Shown here: positions 36,800 through 46,487 of the stretch, piece by piece
Numbering within the stretch: the first letter of the stretch is position 1
Layout: each line of letters opens with the position of its first letter
Source of the DNA: Candidatus Melainabacteria bacterium
GTDB taxonomy: Bacteria; Cyanobacteriota; Vampirovibrionia; Vampirovibrionales; Vampirovibrionaceae
Assembly: GCA_902168245.1 (NCBI GenBank)
Contig: CABHPA010000048.1
Coordinates: 1-64,000, forward strand
Length of the DNA stretch: 64,000 nt
Direction: 5' to 3'
Program-made: the position numbers and the translations under genes
Notes under the pieces: model-generated
What the model was told of the DNA's origin: nothing
Databases searched by the model: none
The model's input: the letters and a program-made list of their open reading frames with translations, nothing else

Positions 36800-37998
36800 A
36801 TGTTTTGCAATTAATCTCTTCTTTGGAGGTGGGCGGATCCGAGAAACTGCTGATTGATTTCCTGACCGCCTGCCGGGATGACGATCAGGTCAGCTTTACG
36901 GTCGTGGTGATGAATCAGGCGGTCAATCCGGAAATGAGAGAGCGCCTGGAACGCCTGGGGTTGAACGTGTATTTTATGGATCGGCCCGAGAGCCATAAAC
37001 ATCCCAAGTATTTGTGGCAACTGCTGAGTATTATTCACCGTCACCAGATTGGCGTTGTTCATGCGCATAATTACGGCAGTAAACTATGGGGCGTACTATG
37101 CAAAGCCCTGGCGCCTGGGTTGAAGCTGATGTTCACCGTCCACGACACCATGACCCTTCCCCGCCTGGACTGGAAGCATGTTTTCATTCACAGGCGCATT
37201 ATCGATTGCAATATCGCCATTTCAGGCAAAGTGGCCACTTTATGCGAGCAGCGGGGCATTTTAAATTATCGGCAGATTTATAACGGCATTCCCCTTTCCC
37301 ACTTTGCACAGGCCAAACCAAGCGGGCTTTGCGCTCGGCTGGAAACTGGGGGATTTAGCGCACAACCTTTGCGCCTGGTGCATGTGGGACGAATGGATTA
37401 CCCGGTTAAGGGGCAGGATATATTAATAGACGCTGTTCGGCTTTGCGTGCGGCATGGCTTGAATGTTGAATGCAGCCTGATGGGTGGGGTATACGCTTAT
37501 AGCATGGATTCTTTCAGGTATTTGCAGGAGAAAGTCAGCCAGTTGGGACTGGGTCAATTCGTTCAGTTTCTGGTGAATCGGACGGATGTGCGGGAAGTGC
37601 TATCCCAGGGCGATGTGTTTGTGTTGCCGTCCCGTTATGAAGGCTTGGGACTTGCCTTACTGGAAGCAATGTCTGCCGGTCTTCCGGTGATCGCCAGTGA
37701 TACCGACGGCCCGAAAGAACTGGTGGAGGATGGCGTGAACGGTCTTCTGTTTGAGAGTGGCAATGCTGAGCATTTGTTCCAGAAAATCCGTTTTGTCTAT
37801 GAAAACCCGGATCAGGCGGATCGGATGAGGATGGTTGCGCTTGAGCGGGTGCAGAAGTTTGATATTCAATCCATGAAACGGCAGTATTACCATCTTTACG
37901 AATCTATTTTGCCTGTTTCGAAACGGCGTTCGGCTCGGCAGGAAAAACAAAGTACGCAAGCACTTTCGGGGAGATTGACTGATGAGGCCTCTGTTTGA
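36781..37998 (+). CDS. GT4-family glycosyltransferase 1
   Basis: 405 residues, GT-B fold. The N-terminal half has LEVGGSEKLL and VVHAHNYGSK; the C-terminal nucleotide-sugar site has VHVGRMDYPVKGQD and the E-x7-E motif in SRYEGLGLALLEAMSAGLPVIASD. It probably extends the lipid-linked repeat on the cytoplasmic face. Sugar specificity is not predictable. It overlaps both neighbours (19 and 17 bases). Confidence 0.88.
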   Translation: MSSPVLNVLQLISSLEVGGSEKLLIDFLTACRDDDQVSFTVVVMNQAVNPEMRERLERLGLNVYFMDRPESHKHPKYLWQLLSIIHRHQIGVVHAHNYGSKLWGVLCKALAPGLKLMFTVHDTMTLPRLDWKHVFIHRRIIDCNIAISGKVATLCEQRGILNYRQIYNGIPLSHFAQAKPSGLCARLETGGFSAQPLRLVHVGRMDYPVKGQDILIDAVRLCVRHGLNVECSLMGGVYAYSMDSFRYLQEKVSQLGLGQFVQFLVNRTDVREVLSQGDVFVLPSRYEGLGLALLEAMSAGLPVIASDTDGPKELVEDGVNGLLFESGNAEHLFQKIRFVYENPDQADRMRMVALERVQKFDIQSMKRQYYHLYESILPVSKRRSARQEKQSTQALSGRLTDEASV

Positions 37999-39304
37999 AT
38001 TTCAGTGCTGGATGAAACGTTTGTATCGGCAAGGGCCAAGATTCCAGAGACATTTAAAATTACTGGAGAGAACCCGAGGCTATTCGGAAGATGCGCTACG
38101 GTTTTTCCAGAATGAGCAGCTTCGAAAAATGGTGCGGCATTGTTGCCGGAACGTGCCTTATTATCAGGATTTGTTCCGTGAGCTTCGTTTGAGTCCCGAA
38201 GATATTCAGACTTATGAGGATCTGAAGAAGCTGCCGGTGCTCGATAAAAAGACCGTCAAATTAAATTTTGATAAATTGATTGATAAAAAACGTCGCAATG
38301 TCCTGTGTAAAATGGGGGTAACGAGCGGCACAACGGGTAGTCCGGCACGGTTTTTGCGTGACTACAACTCCATCAACTTTGAATATGCCGCAACTTGGCG
38401 GCTATGGCATACCGCCGGAGATTACGGCAAAAAGCGGGCCAGCATGCGGGGAGGGATTATCGTGCCGGTTGCCCGCCAAGAGCCGCCGTTCTGGCGGTAT
38501 AATCCTGCCAACCTGGAACTCCAGATGTCCAGTTTTCACTTGTCGCCCGCTAACAGCAATGCTTATATTGATGAAATTATGTCATTTGAGCCGAAGATTC
38601 TGTATTGCCTTCCTTCCAATGGCGCGTTGCTGGCTAAGTTTTTCCGTCAGCACAAGAAGGAATATTTTTTTGATGCGGTGTTCACTTCATCGGAATCGCT
38701 GGAGAGCTATACCAGGGAGTATATTGAGGATGTGTTCCAGTGCCGTGTTTATGACTGGTATGGCCAGGCGGAACGGGTGGCTGCAATTGGGCAATGTAAA
38801 CATGGCAGTTATCACATAGAAGAGGATTATTCGGTTGTAGAACTGTTGGAAAATGAGGATGACGGTAGCTATGAACTGGTTGGCACCCATCTGCATAATT
38901 ACGTAATGCCACTACTGCGTTACAGGACTCATGACCATGTGTACCTTTCGGAAGATGCTTGTGCTTGTGGTTCCGCGTTTCGCAAGGTTGATAGGATTTT
39001 GGGAAGGAACGGGAATTTCCTGATTACGCCAGAAGGCTGCCGTATTTCGATTACCGCTCATATTCCCTGTGGCATTGATAATTTGATTGAAACCCAGTTT
39101 TGCCAGAAACAAGCTGGTGAGGTTACCATCAAGATTTTAACGAATGGGCTTTTTACAGACAAGGATAGGGAAAAACTGATTAGCAATACGTTAACGTATA
39201 CTTCTCCCCGGATGAAAGTGGATGTGAAGGAGGTTGCCAGTATTCCGCGGGGGCCAAACGGCAAATTTATCAGTGTGATTAATGAGATAGGCATGGAGAA
39301 CTAG
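37982..39304 (+). CDS. CapK/PaaK-like adenylate-forming enzyme, copy 1
   Basis: 440 residues. It resembles phenylacetate-CoA ligase-type ANL enzymes found in capsule loci (CapK). VTSGTTGSPARF (about 113-124) is the ATP-binding P-loop, and YDWYGQAERVAAIGQC is the motif after the adenylation site. Cys residues (DACACGS) may bind a metal. The C-terminal lid ends GPNGKFI. Such enzymes may activate an acid that decorates the polysaccharide, but no substrate is known. A tandem paralogue follows after 3 bases. Confidence 0.85.
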   Translation: MRPLFEFQCWMKRLYRQGPRFQRHLKLLERTRGYSEDALRFFQNEQLRKMVRHCCRNVPYYQDLFRELRLSPEDIQTYEDLKKLPVLDKKTVKLNFDKLIDKKRRNVLCKMGVTSGTTGSPARFLRDYNSINFEYAATWRLWHTAGDYGKKRASMRGGIIVPVARQEPPFWRYNPANLELQMSSFHLSPANSNAYIDEIMSFEPKILYCLPSNGALLAKFFRQHKKEYFFDAVFTSSESLESYTREYIEDVFQCRVYDWYGQAERVAAIGQCKHGSYHIEEDYSVVELLENEDDGSYELVGTHLHNYVMPLLRYRTHDHVYLSEDACACGSAFRKVDRILGRNGNFLITPEGCRISITAHIPCGIDNLIETQFCQKQAGEVTIKILTNGLFTDKDREKLISNTLTYTSPRMKVDVKEVASIPRGPNGKFISVINEIGMEN

Positions 39305-39307
39305 GGA

Positions 39308-40654
39308 ATGGGTATGACTAGTTTCTTTGAGATTCAGTGTTGGTTGCGAAAGTTATACAGACGAGGAACCCGGTTTCAGCAATATGTCAAGGTATTGGCT
39401 GATACGCACGACCTTGATTCTGCCGGGCTGAGAGTATACCAGGAGAAACTGTTGCATAAGATGGTAAGGCATTGCAATAAAAATGTGCCGTATTATCGGG
39501 ATTTGTTCAGGGAGTTGAAAATCAGGCCGGATGATATCCGCACCTTGCAGGATCTCTCTAAACTGCCGCTCATTGATAAGAAAACAGTGCAGGGTAATCT
39601 GGATCGGTTTATTTCCCGTCGGCATTATAATTTTTTATGCAACGTAGGTAGCACCAGTGGTAGTACCGGCACACCCGGAAAATTTATCCGTGATTTTGAC
39701 GCGATTAATTTTGAACACGCCGTTGTGTGGAGACAATGGCAAAACGCGGGGGATTCGGGGAAAAAACGGATTTCCCTTCGTGGCGACATCATTGTTCCCT
39801 CCTCGCAAAATGAGCCACCTTTCTGGCGCTACAATCCTGCGAACCGGGAGTTGCAAATGTCCAGCTATCATCTGTCTCTGGATAACAGTATTCATTATAT
39901 ACGCAAGATTCAGGACTTTCAGCCGAAAATCCTTTATTGCGGCCCATCCATGGGGCATGTGCTGGCTAAGTTTTTCAGGCATCATGGGGTGAACTATCGG
40001 TTTGACGCTGTTTTTACATCTTCCGAGTCCCTGGAGCCAGAGATACGGGACTATATTGAAGCGGTATTTCAGACCCGGATTTACGATTGGTACGGCCAGG
40101 CGGAACGGGTGGCTGCAATTGGGCAATGCCAGCATCATCAATACCATATCCAGGAGGATTACTCGATTGTGGAATTGCTGCCCAATCGTGGGGATGGCAC
40201 TTATGAACTGGTTGGCAGCCAATTGCATAATTACGTCATGCCGCTGTTGAGGTACAGGACTCAGGATTTTATTTACCTGAAAGGCGATCCGGCTGAGTTT
40301 ACCCGGTGTGCATGCGGCAGTTATTTCCGGAAGGTGGAAAAAATCCTGGGTCGCTCCTATGGATACCTGTTGACCCCGGAAGGCTACCATATCGCAATTA
40401 CCGCCCATATCCCGGTCGGGGTGGACAATGTGATTGAGACCCAGTTTTACCAGGAAAAGCAAGGCGAGGTTGTACTGAAAGTGCTGACCAACGGCAGTTT
40501 CAGCGAAGTGGATAGGGAACGGCTGGTGTTGAATACCTTGAAGCACACTTCCCCGCATATGAAAGTGCTGGTGCAGGAAGTCTCCGAAATTGAGCGGGGG
40601 CCGAACGGAAAATTCATCAACATTGTCAGTAATATCAAGAATTCATTGAATTGA
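39308..40654 (+). CDS. CapK/PaaK-like adenylate-forming enzyme, copy 2
   Basis: 448 residues, paralogous to copy 1 over the whole length. It has GSTSGSTGTPGKFIRDF, PPFWRYNPANRELQMSS, YDWYGQAERVAAIGQC, a Cys pair (RCACGS) and GPNGKFI. A 35-base segment (40094-40128) is identical to copy 1 (38762-38796), while the rest has diverged. Two different acids, or a two-subunit enzyme, are possible. The alternative start at 39314 has a similar context. Confidence 0.85.
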   Translation: MGMTSFFEIQCWLRKLYRRGTRFQQYVKVLADTHDLDSAGLRVYQEKLLHKMVRHCNKNVPYYRDLFRELKIRPDDIRTLQDLSKLPLIDKKTVQGNLDRFISRRHYNFLCNVGSTSGSTGTPGKFIRDFDAINFEHAVVWRQWQNAGDSGKKRISLRGDIIVPSSQNEPPFWRYNPANRELQMSSYHLSLDNSIHYIRKIQDFQPKILYCGPSMGHVLAKFFRHHGVNYRFDAVFTSSESLEPEIRDYIEAVFQTRIYDWYGQAERVAAIGQCQHHQYHIQEDYSIVELLPNRGDGTYELVGSQLHNYVMPLLRYRTQDFIYLKGDPAEFTRCACGSYFRKVEKILGRSYGYLLTPEGYHIAITAHIPVGVDNVIETQFYQEKQGEVVLKVLTNGSFSEVDRERLVLNTLKHTSPHMKVLVQEVSEIERGPNGKFINIVSNIKNSLN

Positions 40655-40668
40655 AAGCGGGCTGGAGG

Positions 40669-41751
40669 ATGAATAATAAGACACCTCAAGTGATTATGGT
40701 GGGAACTGATATGCGAGCCAAAGGTGGCGTGTCGTCTGTCATTTGCATGTACCGGGAGGCGGGCCTGCTGGATGACGGCAGCATACGATTCATGGCGTCT
40801 TATGTCGATGGAAACGTGCAGCACAAGATTGTCTACTACCTGGTTTTCCTGTTCCGCTATATCGCCACGCTAATTCAATGCCCTTCGGTGAAGATGGTGC
40901 ATGTGCATACTTCCTCTTATGGGAGCTTTTTTCGAAAATGCGGCGTCGTCTGGTTGAGCAGGCTGTTTCGGAAAAAAATAATTGTGCATATGCATGGGGC
41001 GGGTTTTAACGTGTTTTATGGGAAAATGCCTTTTCTCCTGAAACGATTGATTCGTTCCACCCTGTGTTCCGCCGATGTGTTGGTTGCGCTTTCCGGCCAA
41101 TGGCGAACTGATCTGCACCTTATTTCCGGCCATCCTGATATTCGGGTGATCTACAATCCGACTGTTTTGCGAGAACCGGTTCTGGAGACAGCGTTGGAGG
41201 ATGGGGCAAGCCAGCCGGTTAACTTCCTGTTTATGGGGCGGTTGGGCCAACGCAAGGGTGTTTATGACATTATTGAGTCGGCCAGGCGCCTTCAGCGAGA
41301 GAATGTGCGGATTGACCTGTATGGCGATGGGGAGCTGGAAACCGTTAAAAACAAGGTGCTTGCCGCCGGTGTGCAGCAACAGGTGGCCGTTCGCGGATGG
41401 ATTGATGGCAGTCGCAAGGATGAAACCTTCCGGAATGCCAACGTGCTGCTGCTGCCGTCCTATCATGAAGGGCTTCCTATTTCGGTACTGGAGGCAATGG
41501 CTTACGGTCTTCCCGTGTTGGCGACCGATGTGGGCGGTATTTCGGAAGCGGTTCAGGATGGGGTCAATGGCTATCTGATTCAACCAGGTCAATGCGAGGA
41601 ATTGGCGGAGCGTATTGAGTGGCTGGCCTCCTCCCCTGGATTGCGAAGGGAAATGGGGCGGGCTGGTTACCAGCTAGCGGCCGAAAAGTTTGCATTGCCG
41701 GTGATTAAACGGCAATTGGAGGCGCTGTATGAAGAACTTGCTAACCGATAG
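40669..41751 (+). CDS. GT4-family glycosyltransferase 2
   Basis: 360 residues, GT-B fold. The N-terminal part has MRAKGGVSSVI and VHMHGAGFNVFYG, and the C-terminal part has FMGRLGQRKGVYDII and YHEGLPISVLEAMAYGLPVLATDVGG with E-x7-E. It adds a sugar to the growing repeat unit. The start is uncertain: the ATG at 40669 has GGAGG directly adjacent, too close to be ideal, and a TTG at 40651 overlaps the preceding stop. It overlaps the next gene by 23 bases. Confidence 0.85.
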   Translation: MNNKTPQVIMVGTDMRAKGGVSSVICMYREAGLLDDGSIRFMASYVDGNVQHKIVYYLVFLFRYIATLIQCPSVKMVHVHTSSYGSFFRKCGVVWLSRLFRKKIIVHMHGAGFNVFYGKMPFLLKRLIRSTLCSADVLVALSGQWRTDLHLISGHPDIRVIYNPTVLREPVLETALEDGASQPVNFLFMGRLGQRKGVYDIIESARRLQRENVRIDLYGDGELETVKNKVLAAGVQQQVAVRGWIDGSRKDETFRNANVLLLPSYHEGLPISVLEAMAYGLPVLATDVGGISEAVQDGVNGYLIQPGQCEELAERIEWLASSPGLRREMGRAGYQLAAEKFALPVIKRQLEALYEELANR

Positions 41752-42985
41752 GCCGGAAATTCTGGCTATTTTGCCGGAATTAAGCGATGTTCGACAGCCT
41801 GCCAGTTGTTTTTCTGAGCGGCCGGTGATGAATTTGCTAACGCCTTTGTTGGGATACGTTCGCGCCCGAAATTATGAAGGGGCGGATTTGTTTGACGGGT
41901 TGAACAGCCTGTTGTTCAGGGAAACGCCTCTATATAAAAGTAAGGTGTTTCGACTGGCCTTGTTGCAGTTTTGTAAGCAATCCCCCGTTGATTTCCGTCG
42001 GTTGTTGCTGGTGCCAAGGGGATTTAACCCAAAGGGCGGCGCGCTTTTTTTATTAGCCCATCTCAATCTGCTGCGACAGGTGGGTGGCGAGGTTTATAAC
42101 AATGACGCCTATATACTTTACCAGCGCCTTAAGCGGCTCTGTATACAACGTCGTCAAGGCAATGCCTGGGGGTATCATTTCGATTGGCAGGAGCGGGCTT
42201 TTTACGTGCAACAAGGTATGCCAAATCTGGTGACTTCGGTATACGTGGGGCGCGCCATGCTTGAATATTATCGGCAGTTTCAGGAGTCGGAAGCGCTATC
42301 CCTGGCTTTGGGGGTATCTGAGTTCATACTGGATGAGCTGGCGAAGTTTGAAAACGCCAAGTTTATCTGCTTCAGCTATGTTCCCGGCAGCGATGTGGAA
42401 GTGCATAACGCCAACCTGCTGGGTGCCGCTTACCTGGCTGAAACCCTTGCTTATATGCCGCCGGATCGGCAAGGGGAAATTCATGAGAAGGCGTTGAAAT
42501 CAGTCCGCTTCTCATTGCTGGATATCGGTGAGGACGGTTCCTGGCCTTACGGAACCAGGGCGAATCATCGCTGGATGGATAACATCCATACCGCGTGTAA
42601 TATTGAAAGCCTGATTAAGGCTTCGATCCACTTGCAGAGTGATGAATTCCTGCCCGTGCTGAAGCAGGTGACTGATTATTATCTCGCCAACCTGTTTTCG
42701 GAAGATGGGGTTCCCAAGTATTATAGCCACCAACTGTACCCGATTGATGTGCGTGTACTGGCCGAAACGATTGTGTTATTTAAGACGTTAAGGGAAAACG
42801 CGCTGATCTGGCAACCGGAACGGCTGGCGCAAATTGAGGCCCGACTGTTGGAGTTGAGCGGGGCGTTTCAGAATCCCAAAGAAGGCTTTTTCTATTATCA
42901 GAAACTGCGTAACGGCTGGAATCGTATCTCTTATATGCACTGGGGACAGGCCTGGATGTTTTACGCGCTTTCCATGTGCCTCTAG
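41729..42985 (+). CDS. unknown alpha-helical protein of the polysaccharide cluster
   Basis: 418 residues, soluble, family not named. Repeated helical pairs with aromatic and acidic residues (NAWGYHFDWQ, SWPYGTRANHRWMDNIHTACNIESLIKA, FFYYQKLRNGWNRISYMHWGQAWMFYAL) look like an (alpha/alpha)6 toroid as in glycoside hydrolases, epimerases or lyases. Relatives are often seen in exopolysaccharide loci. It is the last gene of the operon and overlaps the GT4 gene. A role in modifying or trimming a sugar chain is a guess. Confidence 0.7.
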   Translation: MKNLLTDRPEILAILPELSDVRQPASCFSERPVMNLLTPLLGYVRARNYEGADLFDGLNSLLFRETPLYKSKVFRLALLQFCKQSPVDFRRLLLVPRGFNPKGGALFLLAHLNLLRQVGGEVYNNDAYILYQRLKRLCIQRRQGNAWGYHFDWQERAFYVQQGMPNLVTSVYVGRAMLEYYRQFQESEALSLALGVSEFILDELAKFENAKFICFSYVPGSDVEVHNANLLGAAYLAETLAYMPPDRQGEIHEKALKSVRFSLLDIGEDGSWPYGTRANHRWMDNIHTACNIESLIKASIHLQSDEFLPVLKQVTDYYLANLFSEDGVPKYYSHQLYPIDVRVLAETIVLFKTLRENALIWQPERLAQIEARLLELSGAFQNPKEGFFYYQKLRNGWNRISYMHWGQAWMFYALSMCL

Positions 42986-43004
42986 GCAGGATGGGCGCAT
43001 GGAA

Positions 43005-43034
43005 AATAAAAGAGCCTTCTCTCAAAAAGAAGGC
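43005..43034 (-). terminator. terminator of the priming transferase gene
   Basis: GCCTTCT/AGAAGGC with a 7-base loop. On the minus strand it is followed by TCTTTTATTTT. It lies between convergent genes. Confidence 0.7.
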
Positions 43035-43113
43035 CCGACCGATTTAAACCGACCGGACGGAACCCCTCTAGCCTCTTTTTCTCTGGAACATTTTGTAAAG
43101 GACGCCGGGCCGT

Positions 43114-43863
43114 TTAAGCGGTGTCCATTCCACACAGGACAACCGGGAACGTTTTTAGAATCAGTTTAATATCCAGGCCCAAATTCCATTCATTGATGTA
43201 CTGGTAATCCATGCGCACCACGGTATCAAATTCCTTGATACGGGAGCGCCCGCTGACTTGCCAGATCCCGGTTAACCCTGGCAGCGTGGCGAACCGGAAA
43301 TAATGCCAGTTCTTATAGTGCTGCAATTCTCGTTCAATAGGCGGGCGTGGGCCAACCAGGCTCATATCCCCCTTGAGTACGTTGATTAGCTGCGGAAGCT
43401 CATCAATGCTGTATTTTCGGATGAAACGGCCGATTCGTGTCACTCTTGGGTCATTGAACATTTTGAACATGCCCGGGTTCGTTTCGTTTTGATCCAGTAA
43501 TGTGGTCAGCATGGCGTCTGCGTCTTGCCGCATGCTGCGAAACTTGTATATGTTGAATTTCTGGCCGTGAATGCCTATCCGTTTTTGTTTATAAATGATG
43601 GGGCCGGGGGATTCCATGCGAATTGCGAGCGCTACCAGGCTCAACAGCGGTGACAGCAGCAGGAGTCCTACGCCACTGCCTAGAATATCGATGCTTCGCT
43701 TGAAAAACCATTGAATTGGCTTTTCCTTCCTGAGGTCATAACTTTCCGCAATAACCGAAGGGGCAAGCGTATTGAATGTTTGAGCAGTGTCGCTTGCGGA
43801 AACCTGGGCGAACAGTTGTTCCAGGCTTTTGCTTGGAAGCATTTCCAGACTTTGTGTCAACAC
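43114..43863 (-). CDS. undecaprenyl-phosphate sugar-1-phosphate transferase (WbaP/WcaJ C-terminal type)
   Basis: 249 residues. It has a disordered N-terminus, one hydrophobic hairpin (about 55-80, after [11 protein letters not shown]), then the catalytic domain: [61 protein letters not shown]. It transfers the first sugar phosphate onto undecaprenyl phosphate, priming repeat-unit synthesis. It lacks the four-helix N-terminus of full-length WbaP. The start is a GTG with GGAGG 9 bases upstream. It converges on the main operon. Confidence 0.93.
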   Translation of the reverse strand: MLTQSLEMLPSKSLEQLFAQVSASDTAQTFNTLAPSVIAESYDLRKEKPIQWFFKRSIDILGSGVGLLLLSPLLSLVALAIRMESPGPIIYKQKRIGIHGQKFNIYKFRSMRQDADAMLTTLLDQNETNPGMFKMFNDPRVTRIGRFIRKYSIDELPQLINVLKGDMSLVGPRPPIERELQHYKNWHYFRFATLPGLTGIWQVSGRSRIKEFDTVVRMDYQYINEWNLGLDIKLILKTFPVVLCGMDTA

Positions 43864-44657
43864 GCCGTAATTCCTCCATTCATCCGGTAACTTGTGCAGA
43901 ATAAGTAAAGGGCAGGTTCTTCCCTTCGAAAATGATTTAGCCGGATTCGGTTTGCCAAACTCTACAGTTCTGTGGTGACAAAAGAAACGATTGCTAAAGC
44001 CTTATTGAGAAAGGAATATATAAAATTTCAAAATAAGAACTTCGCGTGGTCAATTTATCACTAGCGTTTAAGCAGAGTATTTGAAACCACGGAAATATAA
44101 AATCACCTATGTGTTTAAACGACACTGGACAGTTGATTAGAAATTCTCGCGCTAACTGGCTAGCATGAGCTTTGGGTTCCCCAATGGACTCGGTGAATAG
44201 ATGGCCTCTATGCTTTTAAGGTTTGATTTTCGGTGAAAACTAGGAATATGAAATGAATGGATGAGCTTTGGCGTGGAATGTTAAAAGCGGGTTTATTTTA
44301 AATCTGTGTTTGTGGTTATTAATGGTTGAGTTGCCTGTGCTGCTGAGCGTCACTGAACCTCAGCCTTATTGGCGTTTTAAGAACTCATCCTGGTAACGGA
44401 TTAAAAAGTCGGTGGATCCTCGATATGATATATGTTTAAGGTATGTCTAACAGTGGTTAATTCGATGCAAAAAACGAGTGTTTTAAAAAATCAGCTTGTC
44501 AAAGAATTTAAAACTTCTTATGATTTATGTCTGATGAGCGCATTGCCTGGTTGGGTACCCCCAGGCTGGCAGTTGACATTAAATCAGATGAGTAGTTAGA
44601 GAAAACAAATACGCTTATTGAGGGTCACAGCGCGTAGACAGAAAAGTAGGATTGTAC
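43864..44657. other. 794-base AT-rich gap without genes
   Basis: Clearly richer in A and T than the flanks, with stops in every frame. It should hold divergent promoters for the priming transferase and the small secreted protein. No convincing small RNA or repeat was identified. Confidence 0.5.
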
Positions 44658-45092
44658 ATGATGAGTTGTTTTGTTATCGGTCGCAAAGTTTTTGTAATGT
44701 TTTTGACGGTGCTGTTGTTGTCAGGCAGCTTGATGGTTCAGTCGTCCCGCGCCTCTTATGCGGATACGAGTTGGGCTGATTTATTAAAGCCGCTGGTTAA
44801 GGATGTGATTGTTCCCGGCGCGTCCATGGGGATGAAGAAGCTGACTGAAAGAATGGAAAAGAAAAAAGGTACGGCCTCTTCCAGCTCTGCCGCCAGCACC
44901 GATTCGGGCAGTGGCGCTACTTCCTCCGGCAGTTCCTGGACGAACGCGTTTTCGTCGCCCCAGGAACCCACCAGTTCAACCAGTACCGCCGATGGGATAC
45001 AGGGTACCCCGGAAGAGCCTATGAATACCGCTTATACCTCTTCCGCCGTGGATGCGCCGCCGCCACCGCCACCGCCGGTTGCGACGCCTTAA
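44658..45092 (+). CDS. small secreted Ser/Pro-rich protein
   Basis: 144 residues, family not recognised. A signal peptide is visible (KVFVMFLTVLLLSGSLMVQSS, likely cleaved near RASYA|D). Then comes a short basic helix (MGMKKLTERMEKKK), a Ser/Thr/Gly-rich low-complexity stretch and a tail of seven prolines (APPPPPPPVATP). TAGGA lies 7 bases before the ATG at 44658. It is monocistronic with its own terminator. It may be a periplasmic or surface linker protein. Confidence 0.7.
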   Translation: MMSCFVIGRKVFVMFLTVLLLSGSLMVQSSRASYADTSWADLLKPLVKDVIVPGASMGMKKLTERMEKKKGTASSSSAASTDSGSGATSSGSSWTNAFSSPQEPTSSTSTADGIQGTPEEPMNTAYTSSAVDAPPPPPPPVATP

Positions 45093-45118
45093 TATAGGGC
45101 GCCTGCCAAGTTTCCGGA

Positions 45119-45149
45119 AAACCGGGTAGAGTTATCTACCTGGTTTTTA
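45119..45149 (+). terminator. terminator of the small secreted protein
   Basis: AAAACC.GGGTAGA pairs with TCTACC.GGTTTT around a short loop, with a T-run at the end. Confidence 0.8.
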
Positions 45150-45314
45150 GGCTTTTTCTGTTTAACGGATTGAAAGCCGGGCTTGTTTATATCAGGATTA
45201 AGGCATCAACTAAACCTCAGCCTTTCGAGCAAGTATTGGTTGATGCTGGTTTTTGAATTGATTTTTGTTGAGTTGAATAAATAGTTGAATGCAAAATGCA
45301 AGGATAGGCAGGCT

Positions 45315-46355
45315 ATGGCAACGCAATCCGAACAGGTAACGATTTTGGTGACTGGGGGCGCTGGGTATATCGGCAGTCATTTTGTGAATCGATATTTGCA
45401 AAAAAAGCCTTTCACGCACCGTATTTTGGTTATTGACAATCTCAGCGAAGGCAATCCGGAAGCCATTGAAAACTTGAAAGTGCTGTATGGGGAGCGGTTG
45501 ATTTTTCAGCGATGTGGTATTGGCGATGCAGGGGTGACGACTCTTTTGAGCGATTATGGCGTGAGCGCCGTGGTGCATTTCGCGGCCAGCGCATTGGTGG
45601 CTCAATCACAGGTGGAACCGATGTTGTACCTGCGCAATAACGTGGGTGAATCTTTGAAATTGCTGGATTCCATGCAGGCGGCTGGCGTTAAAAACTTTGT
45701 TTTTTCTTCGACTGCGGCGGTGTACGGCACCCCGAATACCGATTTGATTCTGGAGGATGAGCGGAAATCTCCGGTAAACGTATACGGGCGAACCAAGCTG
45801 ATGGTGGAGGGTATGCTCGACTTGCTGAATGAACGGGGCGCGCTATCCTACGTGACGCTCCGCTATTTTAACGCGGCAGGGGCTGATCCCAGTGGGCTGA
45901 TCGGTGAGGGGCATCACGAGGAAACCCACCTGATTCCCATTATTTTGCAAGTCGCCAACGGACGTCGCAAAGCCCTGAAAATATACGGCAATGACTACGA
46001 TACGCCGGACGGTACGTGTATTCGCGATTATATCCATGTAAACGATTTGGCGGACGCCCATATTGCGGCATTGGAATATATGTGTCAGCGGCCCGGCACA
46101 GGGGAAGCGTTTAATTTGGGAACCGGGCATGGGGATTCGGTGCAGGCCGTGGTGTCGCTTTCTTGCCAAGTGACAGGCCGGGAAATTCCGGTTGATCTGT
46201 GTGGTCGGCGCGAAGGAGATCCCCCGGTGCTGGTTGCCAGTTCGGATAAAGCACAGCAGCTATTGGGTTGGAAACCCCATTATGGGTTGGAAGATATTTT
46301 AAAAACTGCCTGGCAATGGGAGCAAAACCGGAAATTCTGCCTACAGGCGACATAA
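45315..46355 (+). CDS. galE: UDP-glucose 4-epimerase
   Basis: 346 residues, extended SDR. It has the NAD-binding GGAGYIGSH, HFAA, FSSTAAVYG and the catalytic YxxxK in YGRTK, and the GalE block LRYFNAAGADPSGLIGE. It interconverts UDP-glucose and UDP-galactose (possibly the GlcNAc forms), supplying precursors to the nearby polysaccharide pathway. The ATG at 45315 has AGG-rich sequence upstream; the frame is open ten codons further. Confidence 0.92.
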   Translation: MATQSEQVTILVTGGAGYIGSHFVNRYLQKKPFTHRILVIDNLSEGNPEAIENLKVLYGERLIFQRCGIGDAGVTTLLSDYGVSAVVHFAASALVAQSQVEPMLYLRNNVGESLKLLDSMQAAGVKNFVFSSTAAVYGTPNTDLILEDERKSPVNVYGRTKLMVEGMLDLLNERGALSYVTLRYFNAAGADPSGLIGEGHHEETHLIPIILQVANGRRKALKIYGNDYDTPDGTCIRDYIHVNDLADAHIAALEYMCQRPGTGEAFNLGTGHGDSVQAVVSLSCQVTGREIPVDLCGRREGDPPVLVASSDKAQQLLGWKPHYGLEDILKTAWQWEQNRKFCLQAT

Positions 46356-46487
46356 CCTTCTGTAGGCTAATAGCTTGGTTTAGTCAAACGTCTAGTTAGA
46401 GATTAGCCTGACGGGCGGTGTGCTGCTTTACCCTTTGCTCTACAATCTTTAGTGGTTGAGTTTTAAATATAGTTGAGATGATGGGGA

